Origin: Candidatus Omnitrophota bacterium
GTDB taxonomy: Bacteria; Omnitrophota; Gorgyraeia; Duberdicusellales; 4484-171
Direction of reading: 5' to 3'
Assembly (NCBI GenBank): GCA_028717025.1
Contig: JAQUOR010000043.1
Coordinates: 1 to 10,360, forward strand
Length of the DNA stretch: 10,360 nucleotides
Part shown: positions 5,077-10,360 of the stretch, one piece after another
Layout: each line of letters starts with the position of its first letter
How positions within the stretch are numbered: position 1 is the stretch's first letter
Translations under genes and position numbers: made by a program
Notes under the pieces: generated by a model
Database searches by the model: none
What the model was told of the DNA's origin: nothing
Seen by the model: only the letters and a program-made list of their open reading frames with translations

Positions 5077-6498
5077 TTATTTTGAAAGGGCGCAAAGGAG
5101 AGATTTGTCCTTAAGGGTAAGGTATGTTGCGCGGCTTATGGTTTTTAGGGTCGCTACGTTCTTTTCTAACACAGAAATGGGAAAGGGTTTAATGGCGGTT
5201 GCATAGCGCGAGGCGGTAAGAAGAACAAAGAAGGTATTCTTATCCGCGAACGCGGCTTGATACGAGTGATGGTTCCAGTCACTGCCGACAAAAACAAGTA
5301 TTTTTTTATCCTTAAAAGTCTTAGCAAACTCTTTCTCGACCGTCGTAATGATTTTCCTGGAAGGATGGAAAAACAAAACAATTTCGATGAAGGTATGTTT
5401 TTTTAAGATTTTATTTTTTGCCTGAGCGATAACCTGCGCTAATGTTAAAACGGTAAGCACAGTCTCTTTCTTCCCTTCAAGCTCACGCATCGCTTGTTTG
5501 TATTTCTCCACAAATTCCTGGTTCACAAAATTAAGCTTCTTTATCGCAGCATAGAAAGCAACGAAAGCTTGAAAAAAATACATAGAAAGCATGAGTTTAA
5601 CTACCGGTTCGCTCGCAGTCAATTCCGGTTTTACCGCTAAAAACCCTTTAGCGGCATTGCCCGAACCGCACAAGGTTTTAACGGCCAGGCCATTACGTTT
5701 TGAGCCCAAAGACTCCTGAAAAAGTTGCACGATCCAGGCAGAAAAACTAGTTCCAAAAATCTTGTCAACGTAGGGCGCAAAAAAAGCACGAGGCAATATG
5801 CTTACCTGCTTTGCTAAAGCTTCTGCCTGCCGACACAGCGCAGGCACGAAACTGCAATATGCGCTATATATGGTTGCTAATTTGCCATAATCTCTGTTTA
5901 ACAATAAAAATAAGGGAAGAAAAAATATAAGCGTATGCGGACAGGAAAAGCGGCCGCCGATATCACTTTCTGCGTCGAATTGTATCGGCACTTTCGCAAC
6001 CCCCTGCCAGCCCAGCGCGTCAAGCTTCTCAAATGCGCCCGGGTCAGCTAACCATAAAAAATTTTTCTGCCGGTTTTGGCCAAGCAATTCGCGCAGAGTT
6101 CGTGAAATGAGCTGTGTTTCCTGGGTCGTACCTGATTTAGAAATAGACACGACTAACGTCCGCTCTGTATTTTTTATTTTTGGCTTAAGCTCTTTAAGTG
6201 CCGCTGGATCAAGGCTGTCAAGCGTATACAGAGGAACTCCCTTAAAAAGCGATAATAACGCTTTAATGCCGTTGCCTGAACCACCTATGCCGACAAAAAC
6301 AAAACAATCCTTGCCCTCTAAAATGCCTGTAAGCTTCCGAAGAGTTTCTTTAATCCGGGAGAATTGAGTGATTTTCATCCAACCGAGGCGTTGTTTATCA
6401 CCATCAAAGCCAAATTCCCGGTAAGGATTTTCCACAGAAAGCTCGTCTTTACTTTTGCCTACCGCATCCAAAAGATATTGTTCTAATGTTTTTTCCAT
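5077..6498 (-). CDS. pgi: Glucose-6-phosphate isomerase, divergent and apparently rearranged
   Basis: The 473-residue protein should interconvert glucose-6-phosphate and fructose-6-phosphate in the cytoplasm. The first SIS domain is clear: VGIGGSGNGIKALL (69-82), the phosphate-binding loop SISKSGTTQET (118-128), and the PGI signature SDIGGRFSCPHT (178-189). The catalytic base region is IVQLFQESLGSKRNG (256-270), with E262. NQEFVEKYKQ (326-335) stands in for the usual QxGVExxK, lacking its Gly but keeping V, E and K. In ordinary PGIs a GxxxxHS motif lies between the Glu and this Lys motif. Here that interval is only about 65 residues and has no such motif, while VFVGSDWNHHSYQAAF (402-417) in an extra 130-residue C-terminal part resembles it. 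Activity is therefore likely but not certain. The ATG lies 9 bases after a possible -10 box, with no Shine-Dalgarno. Confidence 0.87.
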   Translation of the reverse strand: MEKTLEQYLLDAVGKSKDELSVENPYREFGFDGDKQRLGWMKITQFSRIKETLRKLTGILEGKDCFVFVGIGGSGNGIKALLSLFKGVPLYTLDSLDPAALKELKPKIKNTERTLVVSISKSGTTQETQLISRTLRELLGQNRQKNFLWLADPGAFEKLDALGWQGVAKVPIQFDAESDIGGRFSCPHTLIFFLPLFLLLNRDYGKLATIYSAYCSFVPALCRQAEALAKQVSILPRAFFAPYVDKIFGTSFSAWIVQLFQESLGSKRNGLAVKTLCGSGNAAKGFLAVKPELTASEPVVKLMLSMYFFQAFVAFYAAIKKLNFVNQEFVEKYKQAMRELEGKKETVLTVLTLAQVIAQAKNKILKKHTFIEIVLFFHPSRKIITTVEKEFAKTFKDKKILVFVGSDWNHHSYQAAFADKNTFFVLLTASRYATAIKPFPISVLEKNVATLKTISRATYLTLKDKSLLCALSK

Positions 6499-6507
6499 AG
6501 AAGATGT

Positions 6508-6535
6508 ATTATCTATATTCTAGGGATATTTACAA
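6508..6535 (-). promoter_or_regulatory. Candidate promoter of pgi
   Basis: On the minus strand TTGTAA (6530-6535) and GATAAT (6508-6513) are separated by 16 bases. The ATG (6496-6498) is 9 bases after the -10 box, giving a very short leader like that of the amidase gene. Both boxes are imperfect and the region is A/T-rich. Confidence 0.3.
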
Positions 6536-6542
6536 GATAATT

Positions 6543-6647
6543 TTAGCGTGGAGCGTTTAGCGATTAGCGTATAGTAAAAAATAAAGAATGAAATTCTATA
6601 CTTCCCCGCTTTTTCACTAATCGCTATGCGATAGACGCTATTCGCTA
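6543..6647. repeat. Palindromic intergenic repeat rich in TAGCG/CGCTA
   Basis: The spacer after the second diguanylate cyclase has AGCG about every six to eight bases on the left side (6545-6569) and CGCTA/GCGATAG on the right side (6622-6646). The core is a nested palindrome: TAGCGATTAG (6558-6567) is a perfect inverted copy of CTAATCGCTA (6617-6626), and GTATAG (6569-6574) of CTATAC (6596-6601). It has no coding capacity and looks like a dispersed miniature repeat. It separates the cyclase unit from pgi. Confidence 0.7.
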
Positions 6648-6649
6648 GT

Positions 6650-7615
6650 TTAGAACCATCCAACTCTATTCCTGCCGGCGAGCTTTGCTTTGTAGAGCGC
6701 TTTATCGACCATTTCGATAAGCACATCGGAATAGAGAGTGTTTTGGGGATATGTAGCAACGCCTATACTGATAGCGCTAAACAGTGTCTCATCGAACACG
6801 CGCATTTTTTCCCGTGATACGACCGTTCGCAAACGCTCACCTACCATAATAGCGCCTGCTTTATCGGTTTCCGGTAAGATTAACGCAAATTCTTCACCGC
6901 CGAAACGCGCCAAAAAATCTATTTCCCTGATATTTTCTTGCAGAAGACGCGCGATTTCCCGCAATACCGCGTCTCCTACCAAGTGACCATAGGTATCATT
7001 AATCTTTTTAAAATGATCGACATCGACCATGAGGAACGCCAGATTAAGACCGAATTTTTTTGCCCGTTCAAATTCCTCTAAATACCGTAAGGTAAAATAT
7101 CTACGGTTATAGGCTCCGGTTAAAGAATCATGGATAGAAACCTCCTGCAGTTGTTCGTAAAGATTTATTCTTTCGATACACAGTTGCAGGAGTTTTGCGA
7201 AATGCGGAAGCGTTTCTATTATTTTTTCTGATTTTGTTTTTATCGAGAAAATGTCTGTTACTTCTTTGCCAAACTTGAATTCGAAATAATCCTTTCCCGG
7301 GCGCGGCGCAAACTCTATATCGCCCACCTCTCCTAAATGCCTCATTTCTTCGCTGAACACCGCCAGGAGCGCATGCCTGTCTAAGAGCGGAGCTAATTTC
7401 CTGGCTAATTCATAGAAAAAGAAATATCCCCCCATGGTTTTTTCCAAATCGTCCACTTTTTCTTTACACGATCTGCTCTGGGCGGATAGCTCCTTCTGTT
7501 TCGAAATTAACTGGCTTTTTCTTTTTATCTCATCGCGACGCAAAAATACGAGAGAAATAATTTCTGCGGCGAAAAAGATAAGAAATAGGAATATGATTAT
7601 TATCCAATAAAACAT
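6650..7615 (-). CDS. Membrane diguanylate cyclase (GGDEF) with intact I-site
   Basis: This 321-residue protein should make the second messenger c-di-GMP from two GTP. Residues 3-25 are one hydrophobic membrane segment, followed by a charged, probably coiled-coil stretch (27-62) and a poorly conserved sensor-like region (65-155) with GAF-like length that I cannot assign. The GGDEF domain starts at HDSLTGAYNRRYF (162-174), has MVDVDHFKKINDTYGH (196-211) for metal and guanine binding, and the active-site GGEEF at 239-243. R230-E-I-D233 fits the RxxD inhibitory site, so product inhibition is expected. The ATG overlaps the end of the other cyclase gene by 16 bases and follows an AGGGAAAG Shine-Dalgarno-like stretch, which supports translational coupling. 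Confidence 0.94.
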   Translation of the reverse strand: MFYWIIIIFLFLIFFAAEIISLVFLRRDEIKRKSQLISKQKELSAQSRSCKEKVDDLEKTMGGYFFFYELARKLAPLLDRHALLAVFSEEMRHLGEVGDIEFAPRPGKDYFEFKFGKEVTDIFSIKTKSEKIIETLPHFAKLLQLCIERINLYEQLQEVSIHDSLTGAYNRRYFTLRYLEEFERAKKFGLNLAFLMVDVDHFKKINDTYGHLVGDAVLREIARLLQENIREIDFLARFGGEEFALILPETDKAGAIMVGERLRTVVSREKMRVFDETLFSAISIGVATYPQNTLYSDVLIEMVDKALYKAKLAGRNRVGWF

Positions 7616-8877
7616 ATCCGGTTCTTTCCCTGGCGCTTGGCCTTATAGAGAAGCTGATCGGCCTTATTAACCATTTCGAGAGCGTCAACGCCGTCTGCAG
7701 GATACACGGCGACTCCTCCCGAAACGGTGAAACATATATCTTTCCTGCGAAAACTTACCGCTGCGTTTTCTACGTTTGCGCGGACCGCTTGGGCGATGGC
7801 AACTATTTTTTGCTTATCCCCTCCTAAGAACAACGCAACAAACTCTTCGCCGCCGAAACGGCATATGACATTGCCCGCCTCTCCGATGACTTCTTTTAAA
7901 ATTTTCGCCACGCGCTTCAATACAATATCGCCCACGACATGACCATAGGTATCGTTGATCTTCTTAAAATCGTCGATATCGAACATTAAAACCCCCAGCC
8001 CCGCTTTCTTGCCGCCTGCACGTTTAATTTCTTCTTTCAGACGACTGAAAAAATGGTCTCGTAAAAAAAGTGTCGTCAGGGGGTCACGGATGGCAAGCTC
8101 TTCCATGCTGCGCAAAAGATTGGCTCGCTCAAGCACTACGACGCTTAAATCTGAAATGCTGCGCAATAAGCGCGAATCGTCAAGGGAAAAAGTATGAGAG
8201 GCCTTGCTCTCTATCCGCACAACACCCAATATCTTTTCTCCGATTGAAAGAGGGCTGCACACAAGAGAATGGATCTGGCGTTCCCGAAAAGCTGTCATTT
8301 TTTTGTAATCGAATCTGTACTCCTGAGCAAGGTCATCAATAAGCAAAGAATAGTTATTTTTTAGGATCCATTTCTCTAAAATATCTCCGTGCTTCTCTTT
8401 GATGACCTGATCGCTCTTCTTAAGCGAACGCACCAGGCGCAAAACGTCTTTTTGTAAAACGAAAAGAAGGATGTTGTCCGCGGCGGGGAAAAGCTCCATC
8501 AGGGTATTAACCAGATAATCGAAAACTTCTTCCGGGTCGCCTAAGCCGATTAATTTTTCAGAAGCGTTGAAGAGATAGGATATTCTTTCACAGGTAGCAG
8601 GAATGGTATTAAGGATTTTTTTCTTTTCTTCGATGTCTTGTGCCAAAAGGTTCGCTTTTTCGTCAATCTTTTCGAAATCACTTCTTATTTGACGAAACAC
8701 GTTGTGGCGTAAGTGCCGGAAGAAAAGAAAAACGGCAAGCGAAACGCATATAACCAGGATCAATCCGATGAGATGGATTTTTGCTAAGCATACCAAGACC
8801 AGGGAGGTAAGAACGAGGACAGCTAAAATTGTAAGTGTGCCAAAATTATACAATTGTTTTTTCGTTCCCGGGGTCAA
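7600..8877 (-). CDS. Membrane GAF-GGDEF diguanylate cyclase, I-site lost
   Basis: The 425-residue protein has two adjacent hydrophobic segments (about 10-31 and 34-54) forming a membrane hairpin, then a charged linker (55-95), a GAF-type sensor region (about 100-252, with SLVCSPLSIGEKILGVVRIE at 204-223), and a C-terminal GGDEF domain (about 262-425). MFDIDDFKKINDTYGH (298-313) and FGGEEF (341-346) indicate an active cyclase making c-di-GMP. The inhibitory RxxD, expected at 333-336, reads EAGN, so feedback inhibition at that site should be missing. No ATG lies near the N-terminus. The frame opens with TTG at 8875-8877, inside the ABC ATPase gene (32-base overlap); a second TTG at 8851-8853 is an alternative. 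Both cyclases probably share the ATPase transcript. Confidence 0.92.
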   Translation of the reverse strand: MTPGTKKQLYNFGTLTILAVLVLTSLVLVCLAKIHLIGLILVICVSLAVFLFFRHLRHNVFRQIRSDFEKIDEKANLLAQDIEEKKKILNTIPATCERISYLFNASEKLIGLGDPEEVFDYLVNTLMELFPAADNILLFVLQKDVLRLVRSLKKSDQVIKEKHGDILEKWILKNNYSLLIDDLAQEYRFDYKKMTAFRERQIHSLVCSPLSIGEKILGVVRIESKASHTFSLDDSRLLRSISDLSVVVLERANLLRSMEELAIRDPLTTLFLRDHFFSRLKEEIKRAGGKKAGLGVLMFDIDDFKKINDTYGHVVGDIVLKRVAKILKEVIGEAGNVICRFGGEEFVALFLGGDKQKIVAIAQAVRANVENAAVSFRRKDICFTVSGGVAVYPADGVDALEMVNKADQLLYKAKRQGKNRICFIG

Positions 8878-9949
8878 AGAAATGAACTTTTCTCATATCA
8901 AACACAACTTCTACCATACTGCCGATTGCAGGTTTATTTGAGGATTCAACAAGCGCAACCATCGTATGCTTGCCGGTCGATAAATACAGGTGATTTTGCG
9001 AACCCATCGTCTCCACGACATCGCACAACACTAAAACGGTGTTGTCGGGAGTAGCGTTAGAAGCAAAGAGTTTATCGTAGATGTTTTCCGCCCGTATGCC
9101 GAAGACAACTTTTCCATCGACGTATGAAGAGAGCTTATTGTACATCTCTTCCAGTATCTTTACCTTAAAATTGCCTTCATCAAAATACAGACCACCGCTT
9201 TTTTTGATGATCTTGCCTTCCATAAAATTCATGGGAGGAGAACCGATAAAACCGGCAACGAATTTGCTTACGGGATCATTGTATACGTGCAAAGGAGTAT
9301 CCAACTGCAGAAGTTCTCCGTCTTTCATGACTGCGATACGATCTCCTAAGGTCATCGCTTCGGTCTGATCGTGAGTAACATAAATCATGGTTGTCTGGAT
9401 CTTTAGATGTAATTTATGAAGTTCTGTACGCATCTGTACGCGCATCTTTGCATCAAGATTGCTTAAAGGCTCATCAAACAAAAACACCAGGGGTTTACGC
9501 ACAATAGCCCTTCCCACGGCTACCCGTTGCCGCTCTCCTCCGGAGAGCTCCTTCGGTTTCCGATTTAAAAGACGGGTAATACTCAGTATCTGCGCTGCTT
9601 CTTTGACTCGCTTATCGATATCGATTTTTGCGTAGCCGCGTAGTTTTAACGCGAATGCCATGTTGTCGTATACTTTCATATGGGGATAAAGGGCATAATT
9701 CTGAAAAACCATGGCGATGTTTCTATCCTTGGCAGGCACATTATTCACCCAGCGGTCACCGATATAGATATCGCCGCTGGTAGGACTCTCTAAGCCTGCG
9801 ACCATGCGCAGCGTCGTTGACTTTCCGCAACCCGAGGGCCCCAGTAAAACAAGGAATTCCTTGTTCTCAATACCTATGTTTACATTTTTGACGGCGACGA
9901 CTCCTCCGTCATAAGTCTTATTCAAATTTCGTATACTTATCTGTGCCAT
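8846..9949 (-). CDS. ugpC: Sugar ABC transporter ATP-binding protein (MsmX/UgpC/MalK type)
   Basis: This 367-residue ATPase powers import of sugars or glycerol-3-phosphate from the cytoplasmic face. All motifs are present: Walker A GPSGCGKST (37-45), Q-loop Q83 in MVFQNYALYPHM, signature LSGGERQ (135-141), Walker B VFLFDEP (155-161), D-loop SNLD (163-166) and switch H193 in VTHDQTEAM. The C-terminal part (about 235-360, from VYNDPVSKFVAGFIGSPPMNF onward) is the regulatory TOBE region of the CUT1 group. UgpC is the name such proteins usually receive; the substrate is not decided by sequence. No permease or binding protein is in the window, so it may serve transporters encoded elsewhere, as MsmX does. 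The start is supported by AAGGAAAG (9955-9962). It is first in a unit with two overlapping diguanylate cyclase genes. Confidence 0.95.
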   Translation of the reverse strand: MAQISIRNLNKTYDGGVVAVKNVNIGIENKEFLVLLGPSGCGKSTTLRMVAGLESPTSGDIYIGDRWVNNVPAKDRNIAMVFQNYALYPHMKVYDNMAFALKLRGYAKIDIDKRVKEAAQILSITRLLNRKPKELSGGERQRVAVGRAIVRKPLVFLFDEPLSNLDAKMRVQMRTELHKLHLKIQTTMIYVTHDQTEAMTLGDRIAVMKDGELLQLDTPLHVYNDPVSKFVAGFIGSPPMNFMEGKIIKKSGGLYFDEGNFKVKILEEMYNKLSSYVDGKVVFGIRAENIYDKLFASNATPDNTVLVLCDVVETMGSQNHLYLSTGKHTMVALVESSNKPAIGSMVEVVFDMRKVHFFDPGNEKTIV

Positions 9950-9984
9950 TTCATCTTTCCTTGGTAATTATTCGAATATTAAAG

Positions 9985-9996
9985 TGTAATTTTACA
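9985..9996. promoter_or_regulatory. Candidate operator palindrome TGTAATTTTACA
   Basis: The perfect palindrome TGTAA-TT-TTACA lies immediately downstream of the -10 box of the ABC ATPase promoter, where a bound repressor would cover the start site. The size and symmetry suit a dimeric regulator of helix-turn-helix type. No regulator gene is in the window, and a 12-base A/T-rich palindrome can occur by chance. Confidence 0.35.
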
Positions 9997-10025
9997 ATTT
10001 TAATTTTATTAGCTGCCGCTGTCAA
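9997..10025 (-). promoter_or_regulatory. Sigma70-type promoter of the ABC ATPase-cyclase unit
   Basis: On the minus strand a consensus TTGACA (10020-10025) and TAAAAT (9997-10002) are separated by exactly 17 bases. The TGA inside TTGACA is the stop codon of accD. A start site near 9990 gives a leader of about 40 bases that contains the Shine-Dalgarno. This is the best promoter in the window. Confidence 0.7.
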
Positions 10026-10360
10026 GATAAATAATCGATAAGTTTCGCCAACGTGCTTTTGAGTTCCTTGCGATGCACCACCATATCGATGAGGCCGTGC
10101 GCTAAATTAAACTCTGAAGTCTGAAAACCTTTAGGTAAATCCTGCTTTATCGTCTGTTTGATTACCCGGGGGCCCGTAAAACCGATGAGTGCGCCTGGCT
10201 CTGCAACCGTAATATCGCCTAAACCGGCAAATGAAGCCATAACTCCGGCCATGGTGGGATTGGTAAGCACGGAAATAAAAGGAATATTGGCTTCTTTAAG
10301 ATACTCTAACGCTCCGCTGGTCTTCGCCATTTGCATCAAGCTCAACATCCCCTCATACAT
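10022..10360 (-). CDS. accD: Acetyl-CoA carboxylase carboxyltransferase beta subunit, C-terminal part
   Basis: The 112 visible residues are the C-terminal part of AccD, which with AccA transfers the carboxyl group from biotin to acetyl-CoA in the first step of fatty-acid synthesis. The stretches MLSLMQMAKTSGALEYL, ISVLTNPTMAGVMASFAGLG, GALIGFTGPRVIKQTI and LPKGFQTSEFNLAHGLIDMV follow the family sequence closely, including the Gly-rich GxxGPR loop involved in acyl-CoA binding. The 5' part, including the zinc-finger region, lies beyond the right edge; the ATG at the window end is an internal Met, not the start. The stop codon is embedded in the -35 box of the next promoter. No downstream accA is present, so the two subunit genes are not adjacent on this side. 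Confidence 0.96.
   Translation of the reverse strand: MYEGMLSLMQMAKTSGALEYLKEANIPFISVLTNPTMAGVMASFAGLGDITVAEPGALIGFTGPRVIKQTIKQDLPKGFQTSEFNLAHGLIDMVVHRKELKSTLAKLIDYLS

Noticed and set aside
8070..8342. Plus-strand open frames of 70-95 codons over the cyclase and ATPase genes
   Set aside because: They lie antisense to strongly supported genes, show no domain-like sequence and have no ribosome binding sites.

Overview
Every gene in this window lies on the minus strand, so transcription runs from the right edge to the left. Gene content points to a Gram-negative, moderate-GC bacterium: lipoprotein amidase, murI, accD, queuosine/7-deazaguanine synthesis and GGDEF signalling. The style (divergent pgi, DUF2007-type protein, intergenic spacers full of short palindromic repeats) reminds me of uncultured PVC-related lineages such as Omnitrophota. 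That placement is inference only; no rRNA or ribosomal protein is present.

Right part (6650-10360): the 3' end of accD is followed by a well-formed sigma70-type promoter whose -35 box contains the accD stop codon. It drives a compact unit: an MsmX/UgpC-type sugar-ABC ATPase, then two membrane diguanylate cyclases. All three genes overlap (32 and 16 bases), so they are probably translationally coupled. The first cyclase has lost the inhibitory RxxD I-site and the second keeps it.

Middle part (3861-6498): an unusual glucose-6-phosphate isomerase, then a lipoprotein N-acetylmuramoyl-L-alanine amidase. Both have a candidate promoter placed so close to the ATG that the mRNA would be nearly leaderless. 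In the isomerase the His motif normally found between the catalytic Glu and the C-terminal QxxVExxK motif seems to lie after the latter.

Left part (1-3744): glutamate racemase (murI), 6-carboxytetrahydropterin synthase (queD) and a 70-residue DUF2007-type protein form a tight cluster. Next come a Gfo/Idh/MocA sugar-nucleotide-type oxidoreductase and a radical SAM/SPASM protein that leaves the window. A 26-codon reading frame with a PP-loop motif (SGGLDS) ends in an ATGA overlap with the oxidoreductase start and looks like the stump of a PP-loop ATPase gene. The radical SAM gene may have a frameshifted 5' end.

Spacers: four intergenic gaps (2161-2315, 3768-3814, 4963-5076, 6543-6647) each hold a different palindromic or hairpin-rich element, and the spacer at 810-1098 has a run of hairpins, two sharing the same loop. 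I saw no tRNA, rRNA, CRISPR array, transposase or phage gene. No complete new defence or mobile system is visible. The most original signals are the rearranged isomerase, the PP-loop stump, and the mismatched pair of cyclases coupled to a sugar-ABC ATPase.
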